DNA of 64,000 nucleotides from Gemmatimonadales bacterium UBA2982 (GTDB lineage: Bacteria > Gemmatimonadota > Gemmatimonadetes > Longimicrobiales > Gaopeijiaceae), in NCBI GenBank assembly GCA_002347035.1, contig DEAM01000026.1, positions 29,322 to 93,321 on the forward strand. The letters are read 5' to 3'. Below the pieces are notes generated by a model that worked only from the letters and a program-made list of their open reading frames with translations, did no database searches and had not been told where the DNA came from. Below are positions 19,143 to 28,570 of the stretch, piece by piece. The position numbers and the translations under genes were made by a program. How positions within the stretch are numbered: the first letter of the stretch is position 1; every line of letters begins with the position of its first letter.

Positions 19143-19835
19143 CTATGTGCGAGTCAGGTTATACTTGAAGATGCACCAGATTGCCCGGACACCATCCTTC
19201 CACCCGATCTTCTTTCCTTCGTCGTAGGTGCGGCCCGAGTATGAGATGCCGACCTCGTAGATCCTCAACCGCATTTGAGCGAGCTTCGCGGTGATCTCTG
19301 GCTCGAACCCAAATCGGTCTTCTTTGAGGTCAACAGATTTTATTATCTCAGTCTTGAATGCCTTATAGCAGGTTTCCATGTCCGTGAGATTGAGGCCGGT
19401 TAACGCGTTTGATAAGAGAGTAAGAAATTTGTTGCCTACCGAGTGCCAAAAATAGAAGACCCTATGACTCTGGCCACCTATAAAACGTGATCCGTAAACG
19501 ACGTCTGCCTTACCCAACAAAATAGGATTAAGGATCTTGGGGTAATCGAATGGATCGTACTCAAGATCAGCGTCTTGAATGATTGTTACGTCTCCTGAAG
19601 CGACACAGATACCCGTCCGGAGTGCAGCCCCTTTCCCGCGATTCTTTTCATGCTGAAGCAGGGTTATGTCGCTCGCTTCAGCCAGCTGCTCTAATATTTC
19701 TCGAGTGCCATCAGTCGATGCGTCATCAACTATGATGATTTCTTTTTCATACGGCGCATCACGTACTCGTTTGACGATCTCTACAATAGTCGTCTTTTCA
19801 TTGAAGACCGGCATCACAACCGACAGAGTAGGCAA
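19143..19835 (-). CDS. Family 2 glycosyltransferase (dolichyl-phosphate-mannose synthase-like)
   Basis: A 230-residue GT-A fold enzyme with no predicted membrane helix. The nucleotide-sugar motifs are clear: SVVMPVFNEK at the start, IIIVDDASTDGTREIL near residues 33-46, and the metal-binding QDADLEYDP near 88-96. It would transfer a sugar from a nucleotide donor, often to a polyprenyl phosphate. I chose the second TTG, at 19835, because a GGGAG lies six bases before it; the TTG at 19841 touches that site. It converges with the hisN-like gene, 42 bases apart. Confidence 0.9.
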   Translation of the reverse strand: MPTLSVVMPVFNEKTTIVEIVKRVRDAPYEKEIIIVDDASTDGTREILEQLAEASDITLLQHEKNRGKGAALRTGICVASGDVTIIQDADLEYDPFDYPKILNPILLGKADVVYGSRFIGGQSHRVFYFWHSVGNKFLTLLSNALTGLNLTDMETCYKAFKTEIIKSVDLKEDRFGFEPEITAKLAQMRLRIYEVGISYSGRTYDEGKKIGWKDGVRAIWCIFKYNLTRT

Positions 19836-19969
19836 GGGCAACTCCCTGTTTACTTCTGAGTCCTCTGGGTTGGTCAGGAACTCATCCTTTTAGAGCTCAT
19901 CATCGCAAAGTTGAGCCATCAGTCAGTGAGGTGGTTCACATTCTCACCTTCAGAGTAGGAACTGGAGGC

Positions 19970-20197
19970 TTAATCCTCCTGGTCGATAGAGGGGGGCGGA
20001 TGACCCCAACGGATAAGCGACCACAAGCGCTCATGACCGTAGAAGACTATGAACTTTGCCACGGCCTCAATTCCGCCGACAAACAGGGCCAACTCCAGTT
20101 CGCCCGACAAAAGAAGAACGATTCCTACCGTAGTTAATGAAGCTAGTAGACGCCAAGTGACGGCTTTAGCCAGGCTCCTGGAACGCGTATCACCCAT
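19970..20197 (-). CDS. DUF2061 small membrane protein
   Basis: A 75-residue protein with two predicted helices (about residues 14-31 and 33-50). The family pattern is visible: SLAKAVTWRLLASLTTVGIVLL, here read in parts as AVTWRLLAS and LTTVGIVLLLSGELELAL, then GGIEAVAKFIVFYGHERLW. The conserved K..YxHExxW segment marks DUF2061. The function is unknown. The ATG at 20197 is preceded by AGGGA at nine bases; an in-frame start further upstream would add 15 unconserved residues. It lies 189 bases past the FKBP gene on the same strand. Confidence 0.85.
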   Translation of the reverse strand: MGDTRSRSLAKAVTWRLLASLTTVGIVLLLSGELELALFVGGIEAVAKFIVFYGHERLWSLIRWGHPPPSIDQED

Positions 20198-20386
20198 GCT
20201 TATCGATCCCTGAAGGTAGCTTTGTGGTGGCTGGCCACACATCCTCTACAATGGAGCCTTAGCCTAGAATTCCACAAGCTTAACTATCTAACTGAACGAC
20301 CTGAACACCATCTCTTATCTAACAAAAACTGAAGTCCTCTGCTACATAACATCCTGGATCTTTCGGATGAGGGATGACCTTTATCC

Positions 20387-20878
20387 CTATCCTGAGTTGA
20401 CCGACATAAGTTCGACTTCGAAGACAAGTACGGCACCGGATGGGATGTCTCCCGGGGGGCTCGCACCGTACCCTTCCGCCGGAGGGATGATGATGCGTCG
20501 CGTAACACCAACCCGCATACCAGCCATCCCGTCCTGAAAGCCTGGGATGACTTCACGTGGGTTAGCGTTGAATCGGTAGGAGAACAACCCCTGACTGAAC
20601 ACCTCGCCAGATACTAACCAGCCCGTGTGGTCCACAACTGCGATGTCTCCTGCAGCAAGTAACGCGGTTGAGTCACTAGCCAATACAAGGTCCTCAATGT
20701 AGACCCCGCTGGTAAGTCGCGTCATCTGCGACAGGTCAATATTGAGACTCGAGTGGAAGTCAACTTCTTCGATGACTTCAAATTCCGGAGCAGTTGGATC
20801 GTCGCCGCAACCGCCGATGATTGCTGTGACACCCATCACAATCGCAAGAACTCCGCCCCTCAACCCGCCACTACTCAT
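20387..20878 (-). CDS. FKBP-type peptidyl-prolyl isomerase lipoprotein
   Basis: A 163-residue protein with a lipoprotein signal (hydrophobic residues 9-23, lipobox IGGC, Cys 24) and one FKBP domain at about 70-160. Recognisable parts include VIPGFQDGMAGMRVGVTRRIIIPPAEGYG and the closing GAVLVFEVELMSV, read here as two segments. It should catalyse proline isomerisation in the periplasm or on a membrane face. Its ATG overlaps the actF stop by four bases (ATGA), so it is coupled to the alternative complex III operon and may help assemble that complex or its cytochromes; that role is inference. Confidence 0.9.
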   Translation of the reverse strand: MSSGGLRGGVLAIVMGVTAIIGGCGDDPTAPEFEVIEEVDFHSSLNIDLSQMTRLTSGVYIEDLVLASDSTALLAAGDIAVVDHTGWLVSGEVFSQGLFSYRFNANPREVIPGFQDGMAGMRVGVTRRIIIPPAEGYGASPPGDIPSGAVLVFEVELMSVNSG

Positions 20879-22185
20879 GTGGTGGGGCTAGGCACCTCTA
20901 CTGCCACCTCGGCCTCTAGGGTCTCCGCATCCACCATAGGTTGCCACACTTGAATGGCGGGGAAGGTGCTCAAGAACCACCGAACTGCGAGGATGTAGAG
21001 GCCAAGAAACATAAGCCCGATTAACGGCTGCCAGTGTGTGAAGATCGGGTCTCCCTCATGATACAAAGACGGCGCGACCATACCGTAGCGCTCGAGCCAG
21101 ATACCGAAGAGAATGATCGACGTAAAGGTCGCCAGCAGAGCGGGCTTCATCTTTGGTTTACGTCCTATGAGTCCCGCAAAAGGAATAATGAAGCAGAGTA
21201 CAATCACTAGCGCTGAGTAAGCACCCCACGGGGGATCTGAACGACGAATGATCCAAGCTTGTTCCCATGGAAGCTTACCGTACCAAATCACGATGTATTG
21301 GCTAAAGAACAGGTAAGTCCAGAATACGCAGAACGCGAAAGACAGCTTCCCCAAATCCCAACGCTGTTGAAGGCCGATATGATTTTCAAAGGCCGTGTCC
21401 TGCGTCCTGAGGTATAAGCTCCAAAGCGCTGTTCCAGCGATTCCCGTCCAAAAGGCCCCCATAAAGAACCAAGGTCCCATCATCGTGCTAAACCAGTGCG
21501 GCTCTAACGACATGACCCAGTCGTAGGAAACTATAGTCATCGTTAACGCATAAATCATAACAAAAGCCGGTCCCAGTTTTGTCATCCGGCTGTAGCTGTT
21601 GACCTCCTCCTGCTCCTGGCCTCTCCAGCCCTGAGTCAACTTGTCACGCCACCCACTGCGCGATGACTCCTTGTCGCCAGCTTCTTGTAGAAGTCCCATA
21701 TCTGGGCGAACAGCGTGGTAGACAAAATAGAGCGCCATCCCAAATAGAAGGCCGACCATTATCACGTTCCTAGTCACAAGGAACGGCATATTCAGCCACG
21801 CTGCCTTATTCGCGACGACGGGATCAGTCTCCATCATCTCAATCCAAGGGAAGTATGTCTCCCCGATACCAAGCATCGGCAGCATCAAGAGAAATGAGAT
21901 TGGCAAGAAGGCCACGAATGACTGACTCACCCGGCGTACTGACCAGTTCCATTTCGCTTTCACGATCCATGTTGCCACAGCGAATAGCACCCCGCCAATG
22001 GACACGCTCGTAAAAAACAGCCAGTTAGTCACATAGCTGATCCAAGCAGACTCTGGATTCTGACCAAGGCGGATAACGAATGAGATCAGCCCCACGATCA
22101 CAGCTGCGCCAGCCAACATGGTTGCTCGCGTCGATCGCGGCAGATAGCGGACCGGAATTTCAGTAGGGGCTTGAACGTCGGCCAT
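20875..22185 (-). CDS. actF: Alternative complex III subunit ActF (quinol:cytochrome c oxidoreductase)
   Basis: A 436-residue polytopic inner-membrane protein with about ten predicted helices. It matches the ActF subunit by its place after actE and by helices rich in Trp and Tyr, such as TNWLFFTSVSIGGVLFAV near residues 50-67 and FAFCVFWTYLFFSQYIVIW near 290-308. ActF is related to ActC but shorter of motifs for haem or metal. It helps hold ActC in the membrane arm. Its start overlaps the actE stop by one base (TAATG). Confidence 0.9.
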   Translation of the reverse strand: MADVQAPTEIPVRYLPRSTRATMLAGAAVIVGLISFVIRLGQNPESAWISYVTNWLFFTSVSIGGVLFAVATWIVKAKWNWSVRRVSQSFVAFLPISFLLMLPMLGIGETYFPWIEMMETDPVVANKAAWLNMPFLVTRNVIMVGLLFGMALYFVYHAVRPDMGLLQEAGDKESSRSGWRDKLTQGWRGQEQEEVNSYSRMTKLGPAFVMIYALTMTIVSYDWVMSLEPHWFSTMMGPWFFMGAFWTGIAGTALWSLYLRTQDTAFENHIGLQQRWDLGKLSFAFCVFWTYLFFSQYIVIWYGKLPWEQAWIIRRSDPPWGAYSALVIVLCFIIPFAGLIGRKPKMKPALLATFTSIILFGIWLERYGMVAPSLYHEGDPIFTHWQPLIGLMFLGLYILAVRWFLSTFPAIQVWQPMVDAETLEAEVAVEVPSPTT

Positions 22186-22799
22186 TAGTTACCTGCCTGC
22201 GCCTGGAGTTGACGCACGTAGTTCACGACGTGCCATCGATCAAAATGTGATATCCTACTGCCATACTCCGGCATCAAACCTCGGCCCACCCGGATCATCG
22301 CATAAATGTATTGATCCGAGTATGCCGCTACGACGTCACCTGAAAGGTTATAAGCTGGTAAAACCAGATGCTGCTGAGCAATATACGCGTTAGTCCCTAC
22401 TCCATCAGGCCCATGGCAAACAACGCAGAAGCGCATGTAGATCTCCTCACCTCGGGCCAACGATGCCGCATCCGTAGGAGTAGTCGGATTAACCATGCCC
22501 TGAATCACAGCCGCCCCCTCACCGGGAGTGCCTAGATCGAGTTGAGTGAACGGTGGCACGAACACACCTTCTGGCTGACCGATGTTGACTTCTCCATCAG
22601 CCGCCGGATAGTTCCCAGCTGAGAATGCAACTGAGTTAATCGGTGCAGGACGGGTATTCTCATATGGATCGAAAGAACGTTGGTCGCGCATTGAGCGACC
22701 GAACACCGAGACCATTGCATCATCAAGCGGCTTGCAGCCTGCCAGAGCTACTAATACCAGCACCCACACCAGCGGTTGCATGAGTCGAGCGCTATGCAT
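22185..22799 (-). CDS. actE: Alternative complex III subunit ActE, monohaem cytochrome c lipoprotein
   Basis: A 204-residue periplasmic cytochrome c. The lipoprotein signal ends in an LAGC lipobox near residue 22. One haem site, CVVCH, lies near residue 126, with a downstream MPEYGSR segment likely to supply the distal methionine. It should carry electrons from ActA toward the terminal oxidase. I chose the ATG at 22799, eight bases inside the end of actD, because an AGGGGG lies seven bases upstream; an in-frame start at 22823 lacks this. Confidence 0.92.
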   Translation of the reverse strand: MHSARLMQPLVWVLVLVALAGCKPLDDAMVSVFGRSMRDQRSFDPYENTRPAPINSVAFSAGNYPAADGEVNIGQPEGVFVPPFTQLDLGTPGEGAAVIQGMVNPTTPTDAASLARGEEIYMRFCVVCHGPDGVGTNAYIAQQHLVLPAYNLSGDVVAAYSDQYIYAMIRVGRGLMPEYGSRISHFDRWHVVNYVRQLQAQAGN

Positions 22800-23301
22800 C
22801 TGCTGCCCCCTCTCGAACCTCAATCGGCTCCTGCTCGGTCAAAATCCGCCTCGCCTCATCAAGCCGCGCTCCCTCTGCTTCTACATAGACACCATAGCGA
22901 CCAGCCGTAAACTCAGGGTCGTATACTACAGCCGGCTTGAGATTCGGAAGTCGACTCAGCACAAAAAGTCCAATGATCGTGGAGAGTGCACCGAAGAGAA
23001 TCATCAGCTCGAAGATGATGATTACATAAGGCGGTATCGACACAATCGGCTTCCCGCCAACCACCAGGGGCCAATCCATAGAAGTCCATGTAGTAAGGGC
23101 CAGGCCCGTCGCTGCTCCAGTAAGGCCACCTACCAGAGTCCATACACGAACCGGGCTTTGATCATAACCGAGTGCATGCTCGATATGGTGGTCCGGATAC
23201 GGTGCGTACGCCTTAACCTGAAAGCCCGCACTTCGAAGTCCTGTAATAGCGTCTATAGTCGAATCCAGATACTCGTAAGATGCCAGGATACCAGCACTCA
23301 T
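22792..23301 (-). CDS. actD: Alternative complex III subunit ActD (DUF3341)
   Basis: A 169-residue membrane subunit with two predicted helices near residues 56-76 and 92-115. The N-terminal soluble part, with FDSxxxALxAxxxLxxAGF-like spacing (LASYEYLDSTIDAITGLRSAGF), and the PVRVWTLVGGLTGAATGLAL helix match DUF3341. It stabilises the ActC-ActF membrane arm. The start overlaps the actC stop by one base (TGATG) and its end overlaps actE by eight. Confidence 0.92.
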   Translation of the reverse strand: MSAGILASYEYLDSTIDAITGLRSAGFQVKAYAPYPDHHIEHALGYDQSPVRVWTLVGGLTGAATGLALTTWTSMDWPLVVGGKPIVSIPPYVIIIFELMILFGALSTIIGLFVLSRLPNLKPAVVYDPEFTAGRYGVYVEAEGARLDEARRILTEQEPIEVREGAADA

Positions 23302-24671
23302 CAGTGAGCCTCCCCGGCCTGCTTACGCATAGGCGGCGGCATGACTTCCTTGAGTTCCTGAATGGCAACAGGAGGCAAAAGCCGCGTGAATAGCAGGAAC
23401 CAAAAGCTGAACCAACAGAAGCTCCCGAGCAGGATACACATCTCGGTCACGGATGGCCTGTAAATCCCCCAGGCAAACGGCTCGTACTCATGATGCAAGG
23501 ACGTTACAACAATCACATACCGCTCAAACCACATACCAATGTTTACGAAGATGGAGATGACGAATAGGGCTGGGATTGAATAGCGCACGCGTTTGAACCA
23601 AAGCATGATTGGCACGAAGCCATTACACACAAGCATCGTCCATGTAGCCCACCAATATGTTCCGAAAAGGCGGTTCCAGAACGCCGTCCGCTCGACCTCC
23701 TCACCGCTGTACCAGGCGAGGAAAAACTCCGAAAGATATGCGTAGAATACGATCAGCGACGTAAGAAGCATGAGCTTCGCCATCGCATCGAAGTGCTTGG
23801 TTGTGAGATATGCCTCCAGACCAAAGATCTTCCGCATCGGGACCACAAGGGTGATCACCATCGCTATGCCACTGAAGATTGCACCAGCTACGAAATACGG
23901 GGCAAAGATCGTTGTGTGCCATCCAGGAACGATTGACATCGCGAAGTCCCAGGACACGACAGAATGCACTGAGAGTACTAATGGCGTAGCAAGTGCAGCG
24001 AGGAAGATGTAGGCCTTTCCAAAGTGGTGCCACTGCGAGTCAGAGCCTTGCCAACCAAGCGAAATCAGCTGGTACAGTTTCTTGCGCAGCCCAGTAGCTC
24101 GGTCCCGTGCCGCTGCAATGTCAGGGATCGTACCGAGATAGAAGAACGTCGCAGAAACTGTGAAGTACGTGGTGATCGCAAAAACATCCCAAACCAAAGG
24201 CGACTTAAAGTTTGGCCACAGAAACCGGGAGTTTGGGTACGGAATCAGCCAATACGCGTGCCAAAGTCGACCTACGTGGATTAGTGGGAAGAGACCCGCC
24301 GTCATCACGGCGAACACGGTCATCGCCTCGGCCGCCCGATAGATTGACTGCCTCCAGGGCGCCCGGAAAAGGAAGAGGATCGCTGAGATCAGCGTACCGG
24401 AGTGCGCAATACCAACCCAAAACACGAAGGTTGTGATGTAAACGCCCCAACCTACGGGTGCGTTGAGTCCCGAGACACCGATGCCCAGAACCATCTGCCT
24501 AATCCACATAGTGAAGAAAAGCCCAACGCCAGCCGCAGCGATACCGAAAAGTATCCACCAACCCTTGCCTGGCGTGGTGAGCATCTTGAGGACGTCACGA
24601 TTGACGTCGTCAAGGCGATGGAGATCCGGGTGAGTTAGGGCGCCGCGCTCTCTAGTTCCGAGGGTGGCCAT
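23301..24671 (-). CDS. actC: Alternative complex III subunit ActC (NrfD/PsrC family)
   Basis: A 456-residue quinone-binding membrane subunit with about ten helices. NrfD-family landmarks include WWILFGIAAAGVGLFFTMW near residue 37, the VFWVGIAHSGTLISAILFLFR helix (in two parts) and HVGRLWHAYWL near residue 129. It takes electrons from quinol on the periplasmic side and passes them to the Fe-S chain in ActB. It is one base from actB and overlaps actD. Confidence 0.95.
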   Translation of the reverse strand: MATLGTRERGALTHPDLHRLDDVNRDVLKMLTTPGKGWWILFGIAAAGVGLFFTMWIRQMVLGIGVSGLNAPVGWGVYITTFVFWVGIAHSGTLISAILFLFRAPWRQSIYRAAEAMTVFAVMTAGLFPLIHVGRLWHAYWLIPYPNSRFLWPNFKSPLVWDVFAITTYFTVSATFFYLGTIPDIAAARDRATGLRKKLYQLISLGWQGSDSQWHHFGKAYIFLAALATPLVLSVHSVVSWDFAMSIVPGWHTTIFAPYFVAGAIFSGIAMVITLVVPMRKIFGLEAYLTTKHFDAMAKLMLLTSLIVFYAYLSEFFLAWYSGEEVERTAFWNRLFGTYWWATWTMLVCNGFVPIMLWFKRVRYSIPALFVISIFVNIGMWFERYVIVVTSLHHEYEPFAWGIYRPSVTEMCILLGSFCWFSFWFLLFTRLLPPVAIQELKEVMPPPMRKQAGEAH

Positions 24672-24672
24672 C

Positions 24673-27600
24673 CTAGTGCTCCCCTGACGAAACTTCGTGG
24701 AATGTGACTTTCTTCAAGTAGTTCACGGCAGGCTGCGTGTTGATAAGCTCGTCGAGCACCCTGTAGGTGCGTTCACTAGCCACAACTTCAGACACTCGGG
24801 ACTGCGGGTCACGGATGTTACCGAAGACAATACATTCGGCCGGACAACTCTGTTGGCACGCTGTTACAATCTCACCATCACGCACGTCCCGGCCGCCTTC
24901 AAGTGCTGCTCGATTTTCTGCATCACGGATCCGCTGCATACAGAACGAACACTTTTCCATAACCCCGTTGTCCCTAACTGTGACATCTGGATTCCACTGC
25001 CAATTAAGGGGTTCTGGAACATCGTCTGTATAGCGATACCAGTTAAATACACGGACCTTGTAAGGGCAGTTGTTCGCACAATAGCGAGTGCCGACGCAAC
25101 GGTTATAGATCTGAGCGTTGACTCCCTCGGGCGTGTGATACGTAGCGAATACAGGACAGACCGGCTCGCACGGGGCATTCCCACAATGCTGACACAGCAT
25201 CGGTAGGAAGCGAACGTCGAGGTCGTCCGCTTGAGTGGCATCTACATGCTCATAGTAGCGCTCGATACGCATCCAACTCATCTCGCGTCCCATGAGCACC
25301 TGATTCTCACCCACCCAAGGCACGTTGTTCTCTGACTGACAAGCCGTCACACAAGCGCTGCAGCCTGTGCACTTGTCGAGGTCGATTGCCATGGCCCAGC
25401 GAGGCCCATCATGAGCATCCGCATACTCCCCATGCTGGGCACCAGGGAGCGGGAACGCGGATGGAGCACCCTCCTCAGCTGGGACAGGCACGAAGCCACC
25501 CACGCCCTGAAGCTCCCGGAGCTCCTCATGATGCTCGCCTTCAACTTCATGTTCTTCCTCACCCAAGAGGGCTAGCTGGACGGCCGGAGCAATTGGTCGG
25601 TCATGCTGGTCATCCGAGCCCTCTACCGTCGCGATGCGCCGACTTTGGCCCGTAGGCTCGACCACCACCTTCGTCGCTAAAGTCACCAGAGCACCGGAAG
25701 GCTGCTCTGCCTCAGCTGGAAGTAATCCTAGGGCGTTAACACCGTTGCCATCAGCATAGCGACCCATCCCAGTGTGGCCGCCACCCATTGCTAGGGCGAC
25801 TGTGTCCTCTCGGATGCCGGGATAGAGCCAAACCGGAACTTCCAACGAACCATGCGGTGAGCTTACTGAGACGATATCGCCATTCCTGATCCCACGTTCC
25901 TCAGCGGTGTGTGGGTTTACTTCGAGCCATGAATGCCAGGTTATTTTGGAAACCGGGTCGGGCAACTCTTGCATCCACGGACTGTTTGAGAACTCACCTC
26001 CACCAAACCGTCCCGAGGGATGAACCAGCAGGGTTAGTCCGTCATCACTACCGTCGAGAAGTGGTGTGTCAAAGCTGAGCGCAGTATCAGGCGCCCTTAA
26101 CTGCGCGGCACCCTCATCAGTGGCCCCCGATTCACCGACACCGACCCTGAGTGTTTGGTGCCAATACGTTTCGAAATCACCGGATGAGCCGTCATGTGCT
26201 GTCTCGTGACGTGCCCGAAGGTATTCATAAAAAGTTCCGACTTCAGGCTCGCTACCAAGATGCCCGAGCACGGCAAGCATCGTGTCGCCGGAAGGTCTGG
26301 AATCGAAAGTAGAGACTTGCTGCATGACCGGCTGCTGGATAGCCAGGGCACCAGCGCGAGGAGTTGAATCACCCCATGACTCGAAGAAATGGCTATCAGG
26401 AAGCACCAAGTCACATAGAGCAGACGTTTCATCCATGGCAGACGCGAACGAAACCTTGTACTGCACCTGCTCAAACGCCTCAACAAAGCCTGATGTGGAG
26501 GGAAGCGAATAGGCGGGGTTCGTGCCGTGCACAATCACAACCCCAATGTCACCTGAGGCCATAGCGTCAATCACAGACTCAATGTCTGAATAAGATGCAG
26601 TCGCCGCAGGGGACACACCCTCATAAAAAACTGTCGTCCCGACGTTGCCAGCGACGTGGTTCAGGATCATAACGGCCAGATTCGCGGCCGTAGCGTTCCT
26701 GTGATGAGCACCTGGACCAGGACCCATTGCCAGGCTCGATGGCTCTAATGCAAAGCGTCCTGCCAATTCCTCAATGGCCTCCACGCTCACACCAGCCGCG
26801 GCCGCGGCACTCGCCGGATTGTAGGCCTGCAGAAGATTGGCATAGGGGCCAGCTGCGTCTGGGCCTGCAATTGCAGAGGCCATACCTAGAGCGACTGCTG
26901 CTTCCGAGCCCGGCCGGATCGGGATCCATTCGTCTGCGTTCAGACCGGTGAGCGAAAGACGCGGGCCAAGGTAGACGAAACGCCCCTTTTCACCCCCAGC
27001 CTCGTCCACAGCGCTCATACTTGCAAAACCTTTGCTGTGGGCAACCGGCGAGGTCCCTGTCTCTATAAAATCGTTACCGAACGAGAGCAGAAGATTTGCG
27101 GCACCGATGTCATACCTAGGTACCGCATTCACTCCATAAGCAATCCGGGCAGCCTCTTTCAGCGGCGCATCCGAAACTGCGTCGAAATCGACTCTATCCC
27201 CACCAACGGCTAACATAAACTCATCTACTAGCGCGCTAGATGTCGGGCCCATGTAGCCCCCTATGAACAGCACCCCGCGAGCTGGCTGGTCTGGCAGCGG
27301 ATTCAATGCACCATTGATGCTCGCAGCAAGTAGCCTTTCTCCTTCATCCCAGGTCCCCTGCCGCATGACCCCACCCTCACGGATCATGGGTCCATGATAG
27401 CGATCGGGATTATAGAGATGCTGAAGGGTAGCGTGGCCTTTGGAGCATAGCCCGCCCTGTGAAACCGGATGGTCGGGATTCCCTTCAACGTGGACAGCCC
27501 GTCCTTCACGCGTCCGGACCCACATACCACATCCGCTCGCACAGCCACCACAAACAGTGCTGTACCAGGTGGCTACGCCTGGGGTTATCTCTTCGGGAGC

Positions 27601-27738
27601 TACTACGTAGGGGAGTAAGCGCTCAACTTCACCGGTGGAGCACCCCGCAATAGTCGCACCGGCGCCGGAAACCCCAACCGCCTTGAGGAAGTCTCGCCGC
27701 CTGATGCCGTCAGCGCGCTCTCCGAGATCTTTGGCCAT
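24673..27738 (-). CDS. actB: Alternative complex III subunit ActB, molybdopterin-like and Fe-S fusion
   Basis: A 1021-residue fusion of a molybdopterin-oxidoreductase-like domain (about 40-690) and an NrfC-like ferredoxin domain (about 780-1000). A twin-arginine signal, RRRDFLK, is at residues 13-19, so it is exported folded by Tat. An N-terminal cysteine set, CGGCASGCG plus a later LCSKG, is present. The C-terminal domain holds the cluster motifs CTGCSACVTACQ, CQHCGNAPCEPVCP, CVGTRYCANNCPY and CSFCMQ with downstream cysteines, expected to bind three 4Fe-4S and one 3Fe-4S cluster. In characterised relatives the first domain has no molybdenum. It links ActC to the cytochromes. Confidence 0.95.
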   Translation of the reverse strand: MAKDLGERADGIRRRDFLKAVGVSGAGATIAGCSTGEVERLLPYVVAPEEITPGVATWYSTVCGGCASGCGMWVRTREGRAVHVEGNPDHPVSQGGLCSKGHATLQHLYNPDRYHGPMIREGGVMRQGTWDEGERLLAASINGALNPLPDQPARGVLFIGGYMGPTSSALVDEFMLAVGGDRVDFDAVSDAPLKEAARIAYGVNAVPRYDIGAANLLLSFGNDFIETGTSPVAHSKGFASMSAVDEAGGEKGRFVYLGPRLSLTGLNADEWIPIRPGSEAAVALGMASAIAGPDAAGPYANLLQAYNPASAAAAAGVSVEAIEELAGRFALEPSSLAMGPGPGAHHRNATAANLAVMILNHVAGNVGTTVFYEGVSPAATASYSDIESVIDAMASGDIGVVIVHGTNPAYSLPSTSGFVEAFEQVQYKVSFASAMDETSALCDLVLPDSHFFESWGDSTPRAGALAIQQPVMQQVSTFDSRPSGDTMLAVLGHLGSEPEVGTFYEYLRARHETAHDGSSGDFETYWHQTLRVGVGESGATDEGAAQLRAPDTALSFDTPLLDGSDDGLTLLVHPSGRFGGGEFSNSPWMQELPDPVSKITWHSWLEVNPHTAEERGIRNGDIVSVSSPHGSLEVPVWLYPGIREDTVALAMGGGHTGMGRYADGNGVNALGLLPAEAEQPSGALVTLATKVVVEPTGQSRRIATVEGSDDQHDRPIAPAVQLALLGEEEHEVEGEHHEELRELQGVGGFVPVPAEEGAPSAFPLPGAQHGEYADAHDGPRWAMAIDLDKCTGCSACVTACQSENNVPWVGENQVLMGREMSWMRIERYYEHVDATQADDLDVRFLPMLCQHCGNAPCEPVCPVFATYHTPEGVNAQIYNRCVGTRYCANNCPYKVRVFNWYRYTDDVPEPLNWQWNPDVTVRDNGVMEKCSFCMQRIRDAENRAALEGGRDVRDGEIVTACQQSCPAECIVFGNIRDPQSRVSEVVASERTYRVLDELINTQPAVNYLKKVTFHEVSSGEH

Positions 27739-27756
27739 ACTCTTAGGTTCCCGCCA

Positions 27757-28323
27757 TCAATAGTGACATACGGCACAGTCAGTAGACGCTTGTTCAAAAG
27801 CAGAAGTGCCCTCGACATCCCGATGGCAGTCGATACACCAACCCATATTGGCACCGCCCCACGCGTCATCCGGCTCCGTCAGCACCCCCATCGTCTGCAC
27901 TTCACCGTGACATTGCTGGCATTCCAGTCCAGCATTGACGTGGCGCATGTGGGGGAAGTGTGCATGGTCGGAAATCTTATAGATCCGGACCCAGGGAATC
28001 GGCTCGCCTCTCTCGACGTACTCCTGGATCTTGGCGACTTCTTCTGGATGTTCACTGCCCGGAATGACCTGGTGGCAGCCCCAACATGCAGAGACCGGAG
28101 GAATGCCCGCATCAACAGAACGCTCGGCGGAATAGTGGCAGAACTGACAATCCATATTGGCTTGTCCTGCCTCACTTCCCGCGTGCTTATCATGAGGGAA
28201 AGCAATCGGCTGTCCTACTTCGCCATCGCCCTCTGCGCCGCCGCCGCCGCCGCCCTGGACGAACGCGGCACCCGCCAACACCACTACCATTGAGAGGCCG
28301 CCGATCAGCCAGTTTCTTTTCAT
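27757..28323 (-). CDS. actA: Alternative complex III subunit ActA, pentahaem cytochrome c
   Basis: A 188-residue periplasmic cytochrome with an N-terminal hydrophobic segment (residues 5-24, uncleaved anchor or signal). Five haem-attachment motifs are visible: CQFCH, CWGCH, CQQCH, CIDCH and a final CAVCH two residues from the end. A glycine run (GGGGGG) follows the anchor. Five haems match the Rhodothermus ActA. It is the first gene of actABCDEF-FKBP and lies opposite moxR, with a 247-base divergent promoter region between them. Confidence 0.95.
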   Translation of the reverse strand: MKRNWLIGGLSMVVVLAGAAFVQGGGGGGAEGDGEVGQPIAFPHDKHAGSEAGQANMDCQFCHYSAERSVDAGIPPVSACWGCHQVIPGSEHPEEVAKIQEYVERGEPIPWVRIYKISDHAHFPHMRHVNAGLECQQCHGEVQTMGVLTEPDDAWGGANMGWCIDCHRDVEGTSAFEQASTDCAVCHY

Positions 28324-28570
28324 TCGATACTGTAATCCTGAGCGAAGCAGCGCGCCTTCGAGTCAGGCGCAAAATAGGGCGTTTCCACTACGGGCATAAC
28401 GCTTGTGACAAATCGGAACAAGCGGCCTGAAGCTACCCTAAAGAAAGGGGTGAGGTCAAGATAGGACCTGGTGATTCTGACACCCTTCCGTAGTTTTCCT
28501 GAAGCCTGCGGCTTATATCTGCACTCACCTCAATCTGCCCTTACTCTGAACGTCGGGCTGCCTCTACGTA

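Noticed and set aside
22732..23307. A 191-codon open frame on the plus strand.
   Set aside because: It lies wholly antisense to actE and actD, has no known domain and shows composition expected of a reverse frame.
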